A program made the position numbers and the translations under genes. This document shows, one piece after another, positions 36,471-48,176 of a DNA stretch of 64,000 bases; positions within the stretch are counted from its first letter, which is position 1; each line of letters starts with the position of its first letter. The notes under the pieces are model-generated. The model saw nothing but the letters and a program-made list of their open reading frames with translations. It searched no databases and was not told where the DNA came from. Source of the stretch: Sweltsa coloradensis (lineage: Eukaryota; Arthropoda; Insecta; Plecoptera; Chloroperlidae); the NCBI GenBank assembly GCA_024449915.1, contig JAMZAV010000312.1, forward strand, positions 310,001-374,000. The letters are read 5' to 3'.

Positions 36471-38050
36471 TAAAGTTACGTGATTTGGCTACACTTGTTT
36501 TGAAATTTAAAAAAATACTAACATAATAAATTAGAACGAGGCCAACAATAATAATAAATAATAAAGTATGTCTGCCCGAAAAGTTTAGTAAAAACATTTT
36601 CTTTAATTGAAATAGGGAGTAAATTCTTATCGGACCACACTATTTTAGACTATTGGACGAGCTTGGATTTTTCAAAATGTTAAATGTAATTTTTTTTATT
36701 TAATTTCAAGTAAAGGCTTACATTTTTATTCTATAGTTATGAAAGCCTTGCAATCCGAAATGTGAGCATACCACTACTCGAAAGCAACCTAACCGATATG
36801 TGAACAAAGTGTCAATCAATCCTAACATGACTATACCTCATGAACTTGAACTTGAACTTGAGTCAGCTGTTCAAGCCTCAAACACTGTGACAACAATTGG
36901 CATAGGTCATAAAGCGTGCTCTCAACTTCCGATCCCGCCTAACACACTGCCCTATCTTAGCAGTCACCTTGGCAATGCCGACATGTTGGCCTTGCATGTA
37001 CTAGAGATGTGTTTGTCTAGACTGGGCGTACGTCTTTGTTGGCTCGCGAGGCTTGGCCGAGTATGACGTCAGAGAAGACGGACATTTGCACCGCGGGGGT
37101 GCGAGGAGGACTAGACTTACACAGAGAGTTTTTGTTTGTAGCTTTTCATGAGAATTTATAATGACAAACATAATAATTTACAATGAAATGCTAATAAGAG
37201 ACTGCAATGCCAGTGATTTTTTTTGTGGGGCAGGTGGAGATGGTGGGGGGAGGGCGTTACCTGCAGCCAGAATGCATCCAATCGAAATGAAATGGAAAAG
37301 CTGTTATGAAGAACTTAATTTTTTCACAGAACAACAACCGTTAGGTCATAATCGTTGATTTAAATGAAATCAAGTGTATTAATAGTGTCTAAAAAATAGT
37401 CAAAACACGATTTTAGTGATTTTGTAAAAATGTGAATAAATGGCAACTTTTTTAATTTTTCTATGATACATAAAGGGCCATAATAAAACAACAATAAAAA
37501 GAGTATACACAATATATCCCTGCTTGACAGCAAAGTTTCACGATGATAAATGGTTGCTAGAAATGCAAAATATGCCAAATAGATGTGTTTATTGTTTTTA
37601 ATAAGTGTAACGTGATAAATAATAGCATACCTATTATCAGTTTTGATATAAGAGTGATTAATTGTTATATGAATCAGAGAAAATAGGTTAGTTCTATATG
37701 AGCTAAGAACGACTTCAGATTTATAATCGAGCTGTTGCGTCGCGAATATTTGTGATAATTTATAAAATAATACAAAATAAAAACGAAAAAAATAAATTGA
37801 ATAGTTGTTTCCAGAATACTCAAATTAACGACTAAACAAACTAAGCAAATTAGCGAGCAGATTTTTTTGGGAAGATTTAGCGCTGACAGATAAGAAACTG
37901 ACCACCGTGGCGCACTATTGCACACTAGATTGAATCCATCCTCGGACGTGCCAAAATATAACGCAGTAGTTGAAATCCATCTATTTTAAACTTTGTATTG
38001 GTCTACATTGTAACTTTATTATCTAGTGTTTCCCTATAGGGAATTATACT

Positions 38051-38668
38051 TATGGCTATTTGACCGCGTTTTTCTATTTTCCAAAATATGCTACCAAGTC
38101 AAAATATTGTGAATGGCTTTGAAATCTGTCTCTTTTAGAAAATCAAAACTATTTTCTTCTAATTTTTCTGATCCGGTACACGGCCAATATCGCCACCTAA
38201 AAATATTTTTAAACTTCAATTCGCTAAGGCTTTCAACGTAGGGTGTGGTGTTTTTGTGACATTAATTTTCAACTGGTTTTCTAGAGGCTGACTGAGAGAA
38301 GAAAGATTTTTTAACGATTGTCTTTCCTGCGAATTTTTTTGTTTGGCGGTACAAATCGGTACAAAATACCGCCAAACGAAAAAATTCGCAGGAAAGACAA
38401 TCGTTTAAAAAATCTATTTCTCTCAGTCAGCCTCTAAAAAACAAATTGAAAATTAATATCACAAAAACACAACACCCTTCGTTGAACGGTGTGCCTTTTT
38501 TTAAGTTTGAAAATATTTTTAGGTGGCGATATTGACCGTGTACCGGATCAAAAAAAATTGAAAAATATAGTTTTGATTTTCTAAAAGAGCCAGGTTTCAA
38601 AGCCATTCGCTATATTTTGACTTGGTAGCATATTTTGGAAAATAGAAAAACGCGGTCGAATAGCCTTA
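38051..38668. mobile_element. Long palindrome (about 618 bp, arms about 300 bp)
   Basis: Outer ends 'ggctatttgaccgcgttttt' and 'aaaaacgcggtcgaatagcc' mirror each other. The inner ends 'ttggcggta' and 'taccgccaa' enclose only about 16 bp. Most of each arm is complementary to the other, with scattered mismatches and small indels. Non-coding fold-back element. Confidence 0.8.
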
Positions 38669-38825
38669 ATATGAAGAACAAATGCTACAGCTAAAATAAG
38701 ATTATTCAGGTTGAATTCAGTATAAAAGAAATGCTATAAATTATATATGTTTCTTTTCTCCCAGAATATTCCTTCGATATTTCAAATATCCATTAAATTT
38801 TTTAATATTTAGTGTATTTGAATTA

Positions 38826-39240
38826 CAACCGTTAAGTCATAAAGAGCCATTCCAGCCTAGGAGAGAGGAAAGAACTATGCTCGACAGATCCAGTATAGTG
38901 GACCCTTGCCTATGGAGGAAATTTAGGAGGGGTTCTCACGCCATGGTCCTAGTCCTCTTAGTCATTGTTTGAGTCGTCGCTGTCATCATCGTCGGGGAGG
39001 TCGTCATTCAGCGAGAGAAGGAGGGGTTCCCGATGATGACTACCAGAGTTCGCCTCTAGTTTCGGGGAGTAACATAGGCCTACTCCCAAACTTGAGAGAT
39101 GGACTACCTCTTTTCTCGCCTTTTGCGATCGGCGAGAAAAGAGGCAAATTTCATTTCGCAAAACTTGGTTCTTTAGCACCAAACGGAGGGAGCTCATGGA
39201 AGGTACTTGCCACCGACAACACTGACTGAAAACTTTTCAA
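38826..39240 (+). repeat. (GTC)n-core repeat running into SINE-like body
   Basis: 'cctaggagagaggaaagaac', a short GTC tract near 38970-38995, 'gttcccgatgatgactacc', then 'gggagtaacataggcctact' and 'actgactgaaaacttttcaa'. Confidence 0.55.
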
Positions 39241-39506
39241 AGGTTTTCTTCCCTCAATTGGGTGAATTTCCTTTTTATAGGCCTAAGGAACATTCCCTCA
39301 CATTCACACTTACAAACTATGTACTAACTAAGCCAGTTACCAGAATAGAATAGTGAGTGGTATGTACATGTCCCTTGACAGGTTTCAATCGAAAAAAATA
39401 TCAAACATAACTTAATCTTTGAATGGACGATTCCGTATGTATTCTGAGTAATTTTACTTTCTGTTTTTCTTAATTTTCCAATGACGACGCAATGAATATG
39501 TTTCAG

Positions 39507-39626
39507 AATCCGTGATGGGCCCGTCCTCATGCAGCAACGTGCTCTGCAGCCCCGGCTACACCTGCGTCATCAAAGCCATGGGTTGTTTCATGGACAAGTG
39601 CAACCACGTCGTCAGATGCGTTACGC
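39507..39626 (+). CDS. Gene B exon 3: six-cysteine module 2
   Basis: Acceptor aatatgtttcag; donor ACGC|GTAAGT. Exactly 120 nt, phase 1 at both ends, like exon 2. Cysteine spacing is C-x4-C-x5-C-x6-C-x4-C-x5-C, identical to module 1, with CSNVLCSPGYTC at the start and NHVVRCVT at the end. Because it is symmetrical, losing or gaining this exon keeps the frame. GC-rich coding base use stands out from the AT-rich flanks. Confidence 0.85.
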
Positions 39627-40025
39627 GTAAGTAGCCTTATATTCTTATCTTGATAGTTACAGGCTTGTATCTTCTAGAACCTTGTTTTAGGTAAGAAAAG
39701 ATTAGATTGTATTAGCTTACACATTTTAAGATATTCAATCCAGTTCAGCATTCCCATTTTCCATACATACATAATATTTGGTACACAGTTGAATCCATAA
39801 AAATATACATTTTATGTTATTGTTGTATAACACAATTTATCTTAAATTATATTATTGACTTAGAACCTTAATTATTTTAGGTAAGATAATAATTATATAA
39901 GAGTAAGATTGTTTTATATTAACTTCAATCAGTATTAGATTACAACACATGTTTGTGATATTTAATCCAATCCAATTCAGAATTTTGTAATTTTCTATAC
40001 ATACATATTATGCACACAGTTGAAT

Positions 40026-40280
40026 TCATAAATAAATAAATAAATAAATAAATAAATTGTATTTAGAGTCTACCCACTCAGTTACATAACTGATTTTCGG
40101 TGGGGGACTTTAAATCAAAGCGACCAAGCCAACCATGTAGGCCCCGACGCAATCGAAGAGTGAGCGATAACCAACCAAAGATCAATATTTTTAATAGGAA
40201 ATATAGCAATCAGTGGTATGGACAGTGCGAACACCCGCGGATCAACGCCAGAATCAACAAGGCCGATTCAGCACAACTTT
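40026..40280 (+). repeat. Element S2, copy 2
   Basis: (AAAT)n followed by 'gtatttagagtctacccac' and a stretch nearly identical to 1714-1935 throughout. Confidence 0.7.
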
Positions 40281-40745
40281 AAAAACATACATTTAATACA
40301 CGCTGTTATAAAACTCAATTTATGGTTTACATATGTTCTTTATTATAGCCATAGATTAATACATGGAAACAAATATTAAATTAGACTGCGTTTTGTGGAG
40401 TACAAAACCATACTTAATGGGCAAAACTACACATACTACATTCTATACTACAAACAACAGCAAATAGTAACAACGTCTATGCGAATTCAAGGGGTTGAAT
40501 CCCTTCACAATTATTGTCGTTACTCCAAAAATACCTAGTTAGACACTTGGGCCCGGATCCACAAAGAGGATACCAAAAGACTAGATTAATTTTAGGAGTA
40601 AGCTGTAGTATGTTACTGCTAATAAATAAGCTAAGTTAAATTTTAGAGTTAAATAACTTCATAAAAAGAGTAGCTTCCCCACAAGAAAAAATGTTTAATG
40701 ATAGGAAGTGTGGAAGTGGTAGTGGTCCCTTAATACAAGAGTCTC

Positions 40746-41847
40746 CTTAAAGGGGTATTCACCCGCTAAACTCAAAAAATATATTTCATTCAGGCTAGCT
40801 AGTTATGAATTTAGAAATTAACATAAAAATTATTGGGTTCACCATTGACCCAAAAATATTGTCAAACTTGGTATTTTTCGAGCTAGGTCCCATCGGCAAA
40901 AATCTCCCATAAGAAATAACATGGGGACGATCTTTATGCCCCGTGACCTTGGAGGATTTTGATCCAAAAAATATTAACCATTATTAACGTACTCTATAGC
41001 TTTTTCTGCAAATTCTCTATATTTTGTTTTGTAATTTGGGCAAGTGTTTCCGTCAAAATATTTTGGTTACAAAGAACGGGGTGTGATTTTGAAATGCATA
41101 TTTTTGCGTGATGAGTGTATATAGATTAAATAAATAGATTGGTGCATGAAAACCATAAAACAGCTAATCCAGACTCTGCGCTGGATACACATGGTCCAAG
41201 AGTCGTACCAACAGTTGACCAGAATCCTCCTACAAGAATGTTGACAAGAAGTCAACATTTAAGTCCTACAATTTCCAGCAATTCTACAACATCAGTTGAA
41301 GAACAGAATCAGCCTGTGAGAAGGGTGACTAGAAGTCAAGCAAAGCGCTTAGCACAGTGATGTGGTTAAAAAGTTTTCACTGCACCTGATTTGCTTTTGT
41401 ACTTACTATTTGGTTTGCCTTTGTAAGGCGGTTAAGTTTGTTTATATTTTTTTATTGTGTTGCTGATGTTTTGTTTTTATTGTTTTATACCAACTCTTCT
41501 TGAAAATGGAAGCCTAGTCTTCTGAAACGTTGAAGTTTTAATTAAATATTTGTTTTAAACATCCAATAAAGCGTGATTATTTCCGTAAAGTATAACTTAA
41601 CATATATATTATATATATATACACACAGTTTTAAGATACGATGCTATAAAGGGCCATTTTAGATTAGTATAATGCTCTAGTATCTTCCCAAAATGCCAAT
41701 TTTCGCTATATTTTCTGGATCAAATAATTAAAAAATTCGTGTAAAATCACAGTTACAAGACATAATTTTTTAAATTGTCATTTTTGTGTAGTATTTAGCT
41801 ATAGATTATGCGGTAAGAAATAATTATTTGGGATAAAAGCCCCTTTT
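40746..41847 (-). mobile_element. MITE family M1, copy 3, just upstream of exon 4
   Basis: Flanked by a perfect 14-bp direct repeat 'aatacaagagtctc' (40732-40745 and 41848-41861). Element ends are 'cttaaaggggtattcaccc' and 'ataaaagcccctttt'. The interior matches copies 1 and 2 in reverse. It is itself split by a foreign segment at about 41129-41612. Confidence 0.75.
41129..41612 (+). mobile_element. Retroelement fragment nested in M1 copy 3
   Basis: Absent from M1 copy 2 at the matching place. It carries a short open frame (41139-41360) ending VRRVTRSQAKRLAQ, then 'agtcttctgaaacgttg' and 'ccaataaagcg' (a poly(A)-type signal). The 'gaaacgtt' phrase is often seen near Penelope-like element ends, but this assignment is weak. 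Confidence 0.45.
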
Positions 41848-41875
41848 AATACAAGAGTCTCGGTTCCTTTATCAG

Positions 41876-42010
41876 ATAAAGAAGCCCAGGCGATCCCGCC
41901 CACGTGCTACGGTTTCAGCGAGTGTGATGTCGGCATGCAGTGTATCCTGAGGGAGTCGTTCTGTGACCCTCCGCCCTGTCGCCTGGTACACTCCTGTGTC
42001 ACACAAACAG
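41876..42010 (+). CDS. Gene B exon 4: six-cysteine module 3
   Basis: Acceptor ttcctttatcag; donor ACAG|GTAAGG. 135 nt, phase 1 at both ends. Spacing C-x5-C-x5-C-x6-C-x4-C-x5-C: the first interval is one longer than in modules 1 and 2. It includes CDVGMQC and CRLVHSC. A leading stretch KEAQAIPPT serves as a linker. A 1.1-kb mobile element ends 28 bp before the exon, so the branch-point region upstream is element-derived or part of the 14-bp duplicate. Confidence 0.85.
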
Positions 42011-42017
42011 GTAAGGT

Positions 42018-42019
42018 GG

Positions 42020-42050
<31 letters not shown>

Positions 42051-42190
42051 ACTATTCGTATTTGCATGGAGTCTAGCCACTCAGTCGCACAACTAATTTT
42101 CAGTGGCCGACCAAGCCATCCCTGTAGGCGTCGACACCAGCGAAGAGCGAACAATGACCAACTAGAGACCAGCATATTTGAGTAATTAGG
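42018..42190 (+). repeat. Element S2, copy 3 (diverged)
   Basis: An (AAAT)n run (42018-42050) and then a diverged S2 start ('gagtctagccactcagtc', 'tttcagtggccgacc'). It lies within 10 bp of the exon 4 donor. Confidence 0.55.
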
Positions 42191-42508
42191 CCTAAATACG
42201 TCAAACATTCAGGAGTCAAATTTCTGATTTTTTTTTTTTACCTTTCACTATCTTTGGGTAAAGTAACATACAATAAAGTTAGTGACTAAATAAGATTTCT
42301 GCTGTGACAATAAAAATGTGGGTTCTTGTATGAGATAGTTTGATATTCCAGGAAGAAGGCCAGTCAGTTTCATTACAATCAAAATATAAGATTTGGAGAA
42401 ACATTTTGTACAGGTTTTGTCAAAAACAGCGCCTTCAAAAATTTCTTTTAGTCAAAATGAGGTTTTGTACATTTTGACATCAATGTTTTCTTCTTCCTCC
42501 TTCCTCAG

Positions 42509-42637
42509 AATTCAACGCGTGGCAAACTACCTGCCGGAATCAGAAATGCCCTTCCGAATCTGCCTGCTTCTTGCGACCACCTAGAACCTGCAACCTTGCT
42601 CAGTGCGAGCCGGAGGCAGACTGCGCAGTCGTTGACG
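42509..42637 (+). CDS. Gene B exon 5: six-cysteine module 4
   Basis: Acceptor ttcttcctccttcctcag; donor GACG|GTAAGT. 129 nt, phase 1 at both ends. Spacing C-x4-C-x5-C-x7-C-x4-C-x5-C, containing CRNQKCPSESAC and CNLAQCEPEADC. Less conserved than modules 1-3: the usual Gly of the second loop is replaced (PSES). It joins exon 6 by completing a Gly codon (G|GT). Confidence 0.85.
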
Positions 42638-43764
42638 GTAAGTCCTGCCTTTCGTGCATGGCTAGATAACGGTTTGTTTGACAATTATTTATTTACATAG
42701 CAACACAGTGAAATTAAATTATTTCCAGATTGATACATTACGACGTATGAAAACAATATCACACAAAATTGAGAAAAAAAGTCACTCATACCTGGGTTAG
42801 GTATAAGTCATGTTTAGTTGGCCATTTCAAAGGCAGAAAAATTGTTGCAGTACTTTTACAATCCAACATTAAATCAGTTCCGCCGAAAATCTAGCAATTA
42901 TTATAGTTAGGTCATAATCTTGAATTCCGTGACCACTTTTTCGCAAGGATGGTTTGACGATTGATTTGACTACTATGGACCATTTAGAAAAAAATTAGCC
43001 CCCATGTCCCTCCCAAAAATCCCGGCAATTTTTACTAGAGGCCAAAATCCAATATGGCTGCCGGGCACACACTTGAAAAATTAAATTTTGAACCAGAGCA
43101 AGTAGAATCATCTACAAAGACATTTTTTCGATTAAACTGACCACAAGGATTCAGAATATGATATTAGTTTGACGCTACGACGCCATTTTGAACCAAAAAT
43201 ACAAGATGGCCACCGGCGCCATTGTGACAAATTAAGTTTTGAACCAGAGCATCTAGAATCAAGTACAAATACACTTTTTCTTGTAAATAGACCACAAGGA
43301 TTCAGAATATGACGTTAATTTGACGTTACTATATCATTTCGACACATAAATCCAAAATGGCCGCCATCCAGTGTAGCAAACATTTTACGTTTGTACTTAA
43401 GCAACTACCCCCACAAGGATCTCTTGCTGTAAAGTACCATCATTTTACCATGAGATGGTATTTCAGTAACTTTTCTATTACAAATGACAGCACAACGTAA
43501 ATATAAACTGAATTTAAGAAGTCACAAATTGTCTTTCGTTGAAAATTATCGTTCTTTTACCACTGTAACACTGTTTTGACTCGGTAATTAAGACCAAAAT
43601 GTACTCCCAAGAAGTATGATCAGTCTGAATCGAGGCATCCTGCCATACTATATTCGGAATCAGACGATTCCATGGAAGACCTGCTTTTCTCAGTAAAATA
43701 TTCACCTTCAGGTTGCTGTCATCATCATCCTATAGCTCTCTTCAACTGGCCCTAGTGCAGCGCC

Positions 43765-45843
43765 ATGCTGCCGAGGTTGGTTGCGTACAAAGATAGGTAT
43801 GAAAGATGTCTTTCTGACTTCTGGGCGATGCTGACAGCTCTCTTCTTTGATCAGGTCGCTTTTTTTCGTACTGACTTCACTCAGTCTATTACAGGCAACC
43901 CTTACTCTAACATGGCCTGGGTCATGTGGATCGAATGCACCATGAACAAGGGCATCAACATGAAGTCTGGCTGGCTTTCCATCCTCCAGAATGAAAAACA
44001 GCAGCTGGTGAACTCCAGAAATGTGAATAATGTGGCCCGAGTCCAAGCGGCTGATAACGCCATGGCCAAAAATAAATAAAAAATAAAAAAGTTGAAGCCC
44101 GTGGAATGCGGTCCGAAACGGTTACGAGACGATGAGGAATGCATGCATGCACGAGTTTGACTCCTGTCCATTCAACCAAGCTTCACCCATCTATATACAG
44201 GTGGGTGCCTTCAGTCGTCCATGCCTGCCTCTGATGAGCGCGTTGCAGATTGGAACTCTGCCTATGCTGCAGGAGAGGAAAAGTTAGCCAGATTCTTGCC
44301 AGATTGGATGTTCAGTAAGAATACCTCCCTTAATGCACCCTTCTCTTTGAGCAAGCGGTAAACGTTTGCCAAGATGACAGAAACGGACAATCATGGGGAC
44401 GTACTTTAAGTGAGAGCTGCTGCTGCTGAAATGGAGCGGAGCGCTTTTAAGTCAGTAATCGACCCGGTTGATGTCAGTAAACTCGTGGGCCTCGCTGAGT
44501 GGCTGGAACATCGTGTCGTCGATGAATGTATGGCCCTATTCAACTCTAACGACACATACAGGGAGACACAGAAAAGCAAGCTCATTCAGAGACTCTCTGC
44601 AATCAGTAGATCTGCAGGAACGTTACACCGCTCTCATCGACATGGGCATGTTGTGGAGGATTGCAACTCCATCAGCACAAGACCGACAGACGCAATATGG
44701 CGCCCCATACAAGTGGTCGGATTACGTCCATATGGTGTCATCCATCATCCTTGCCGGCCATAGATATGCTGAGTGTACCATCTGTGTGAATGACCAACTA
44801 AAGATATTGAACCGAGAATGGGACCTATGGGTACAGGGTAAGGCACATATCCCCAATATGTAGGTACATGGAATTGAGCGACCCTTTCCCATCTGCCCGA
44901 GCATTCAAAACGCTGCTGTGTATGGCAACGGCAACAAGAGGCCGCTGTAAAAACTGATATGCGACTATCTGACAGACCTTTCAGAGATAGTTGATACAAA
45001 GATTGTCTATCTATACTCTGTTGGTTCCTACTGCACCAACTTGTCAACCAAACAACTAATGGGCAACTACAGCTTTGACCAGTCTGAGGCTGACACTATC
45101 ATCTTTTCGATTTACGCTGCTCTGCGAGAGTCCGGCTACACTGGCCTGTTGTCATTGACACTGTCGATACTGATGTATGTCGCGGCAGCTGAACGGAATG
45201 CTCTGTTTCAAGAAGAAGCAGAAGACAATCTGATGTCGTTCCTGGTAAAATGACGAGATGGCAGATTGTATTGTGCAGCTAACTGCATGGTAAGTTGTGA
45301 TGCCAACTCCGGCTTCTACGGCAAAAGTAGGAAATCGGTGTTTGACGGGATGGCAAAGATTCCTGTGGCCCGACAACAGATCTCGAGGTGCGGAGATAGA
45401 CTTGACCTTCAGGACGAGGTACTAGAGAAGCTTTTCCAGTTCACACGACATGTCATATATGGCGACATAAAGAGTACCAACATGGCTGAAGCCCATTTAG
45501 CAAAGTGGAGAACTCTGAAATGACAAAATCATTCATCCTTCCCCCTCCAAATGCAGATAGCCTACGCCAACACTGCCTCCGTGCAAACTACTTGGCGTAT
45601 CTTGTGCGCCACCGTTCCAAGAAGGACCACCTCTCACCACTTGGGAATTTTTGGGAACTTGTGGGTGGTCATTGTCCACCACAGGCGACCTGCTCTCCTA
45701 GCTCATCTACCTGCACTAGGGCCAGTTAAAGAGAGCGAGGATGATAACAGCAACCTGTTGGAGGATATTTTACTGAAGAAAATGGGGTATTGCACAGAAT
45801 CGTCTGATCCTGAAAATAGTATGGCAGGATGCCCCAATTCACA
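43765..45843 (+). pseudogene. Decayed protein of the long-inverted-repeat transposon
   Basis: Successive plus-strand frames look like one ancestral protein broken by stops and frameshifts: 43765-44079 (MWIECTMNKGINMKSGWL and LVNSRNVNNVARVQAADN), 44468-44863 (WSDYVHMVSSIILAGHRY), 45041-45253 (FDQSEADTIIFSIYAAL), 45266-45523 (SCDANSGFYGKSRKSVFDGM). The EADT...H-like and CD-x2-SGFYGK phrases recall uncharacterised transposon-linked proteins of marine invertebrates. I cannot assign a superfamily or name catalytic residues. Confidence 0.6.
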
Positions 45844-46211
45844 TTGATCACACCTCTCGGGGGCACATTATTGTCTTAATTACCAAGTCAAAACAGTGTT
45901 ACAGTGGTAAAATAACGTTAATTTTCAACGAAAGACAATTTGTGACTTCTTAAATTCAGTTTATATTTACGTTGTACTGTCATTTGTAATAGAAAATTTA
46001 CTGAAATACCATCTCATGGTAAAATAATGGTACTTTACTGCAAGAGATCCTTGTGGGGGTAGTTGCTTAAGTACAAACGTAAAATGTTTGCTACACTGGA
46101 TGGCGGCCATTTTGGATTTATGTGTCAAAATGATATAGTAACGTCAAATTAACGTCATATTCTGAATCCTTGTGGTCTATTTACAAGAAAAAGTGTATTT
46201 GTACTTGATTC

Positions 46212-46832
46212 CAGTGGCGACTCGTGCTATTGTGCGCTGGTGCTGTAGCACCACCACCATAAATCATCCATCTCCATTAAACTGATTTTTTTGATAAGTT
46301 CAATCAATGTGTATGTATTGTAAAATTAAGTATTCAAAAGTATCCGCGGCCGTGCTGCAGAGATGGCGCTGATGGTCAACTTTTTCATACCGCGTAGTAC
46401 ATGGTGGTAATGGTTTTGAACCAAGCATATGTAGAAACCTGCGATGTGCTCCGCACCGAATTCGACGACTTTTAAGCCCTTTTAGCACGCAACGACAGGG
46501 AACAACACGGGTAAAACGAAACGCAAACCGGTCTTCTGGTGCTATCGGGACTCGCGCACTCGGGCTCTGTATAGGTTCGCCCGCTAGCCTCGCACCCTTG
46601 CAATCACTTCACGCGTCAGTCGTCAGTCTACAGCAGTTGCTGTAGGTAATTGTTGTTAAATTTAAATTGATTGCTTTTTAATTGTTATTCAATTATTTGT
46701 ATTTGTGTGGAGGAGGTGGGTATTGTGACAACCTCACACACCCCTCCTTCCCTGTCACACGTAAACCATGTGCATGATTTACGTTTGCTGTATATTAGCA
46801 CCACCTGTTATAATGTCCACGAGCCGCCACTG
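46212..46832. mobile_element. hAT-like MITE in the right arm of the large transposon
   Basis: Ends 'cagtggcgactcgtg' and 'cacgagccgccactg' are inverted repeats with one mismatch in 15. The 8-bp target duplication 'cttgattc' is perfect (46204-46211 and 46833-46840). The left arm of the host element lacks it, so it inserted after the host's arms were formed. Confidence 0.85.
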
Positions 46833-47203
46833 CTTGATTCTAGATGCTCTGGTTCAAAACTTAATTTGTCACAATGGCGCCGGTGGCCATCTTGTATTTT
46901 TGGTTCAAAATGGCGTCGTAGCGTCAAACTAATATCATATTCTGAATTCTTGTGGTCAGTTTAATCGAAAAAATGTCTTTGTACATGATTCTACTTGCTC
47001 TGGTTCAAAAATTAATTTTTCAAGAGTGTGCCCGGCAGCCATATTGGATTTTGGCCTCTAGTAAAAATTGCCGGGATTTTTGGGAGGGACATGGGGGCTT
47101 ATTTTTTTCTAAATGGTCCATAGTAGTCAAATCAATCGTCAAACCATCCTTGCGAAAAAGTGGTCACGGAATTCAAGATTATGACCTAACTATTATGTTG
47201 ACC

Positions 47204-47275
47204 GTCTCGGTAGCTTAAGGGTTAAAGCGTCCGACCTTACAATCGGGAGACTCGGGTTCAATACTCGTTTGAGAT
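47204..47275 (+). tRNA. tRNA-like sequence (Val-like), isolated
   Basis: 'gtctcggtagcttaagggtt' start, B-box-like 'gggttcaatactc', anticodon region 'ccgaccttacaatcgg' giving TAC. The acceptor pairing is weak at the end. It lies 11 bp outside the large transposon. Probably a relic. Confidence 0.35.
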
Positions 47276-48176
47276 GATTTTTTCATTTTTGCGTTGATTT
47301 CCACTTCATAATTATTAATGATTCAATTACTAGCTTCTTTCTACGTTCATTTTAAAAACTCTTACTATTATTACTACTTCCTTTTCTCCATACTGGTTTT
47401 TAACAACAACTGGTCAACTGGTGAATAAATTATCTTATCTAGTCTTATCTACTGCTCCAACTGCCTCAAACCTCAACAGGTATGCATACAATATAATAGA
47501 AAGATAACATTTTTCATTCCTTATTCAACATACAAAAATCTGAATAGGATTAATGACAACTGTAATTGTTATAGTTATAAAGAATTTAAGGGCATACAAC
47601 ACTAGGCTACTAGTGCGTTGCTAGCTACGATGATGTGAGCACAATCGGTGACATTGTAAGGTATTAAATTGAATTTATTGTGTGTGTTTTATATTGTTGT
47701 CCAAAGTATAAAATTAAATTATAAAGCTATAATAATACAAAAATTTGCCTGGAATTAAATTTGATTGAACAAATTACTTAGGGTTAGAACTTTTGACATT
47801 TTGTCGCTGCTGTCAAGGAAGAAGTTCTTCAAATGATTGAGAGAGATCAAATTGTCATGGGAATAAAACTGGGTTATTCTGGTGTTTGAGTAGAAAAAAT
47901 GGAAAGCCCAAAGGCTTCTGACCGAACTCGATCCCAGTACTCATCGACGTTTGAGAAAAAATCATTTTTTAAATCCACTCAGGACTAGCGGTGACTGGTA
48001 AAGAATCGGTGAGCCCTTTATTATATTTTCCTTTTCGATAATGCGTTTTCAGCCAATATTGGACTCGAGTTTATCCACTGTTCGTGATTATAATATATAT
48101 TTTTTTTAAATCGAGTAGTTTTTTAACAATTTGAGAAACACCATCCAGTTTCTTTACACCCATATTTGTCTCACAG
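47276..48176 (+). other. End of gene B intron 5
   Basis: AT-rich. No ORF or clear repeat that I can place. It ends in the acceptor of exon 6. Confidence 0.4.

Larger units (their letters stand above)
18863..39506 (+). other. Gene B intron 2 (about 20.6 kb)
   Basis: Donor GTGAGT, acceptor tatgtttcag. Filled with (GTC)n-family copies, SINE S1, the large inverted repeat (22440-25860), LINE and MITE fragments, and AT-rich DNA with no visible genes at 26160-28370, 28960-31040, 31320-32340 and 36600-38050. C-homopolymers occur at about 19903-19918, 21712-21730 and 31141-31152. No further cysteine-module exon was found, though a diverged one could be missed. Confidence 0.55.
42905..47192. mobile_element. 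DNA transposon with inverted repeats of about 850 bp
   Basis: The left arm (42905-43758) returns as the right arm (45711-47192, once the 621-bp hAT MITE and its 8-bp duplicate are removed): about 854 and 852 bp. Outer ends are 'agttaggtcataatcttg' and 'caagattatgacctaact', flanked by 'attat' on both sides. Inner ends are 'aactggccctagtgcag' and 'ctgcactagggccagtt'. Small indels and substitutions distinguish the arms. The interior holds decayed coding sequence. Confidence 0.8.
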
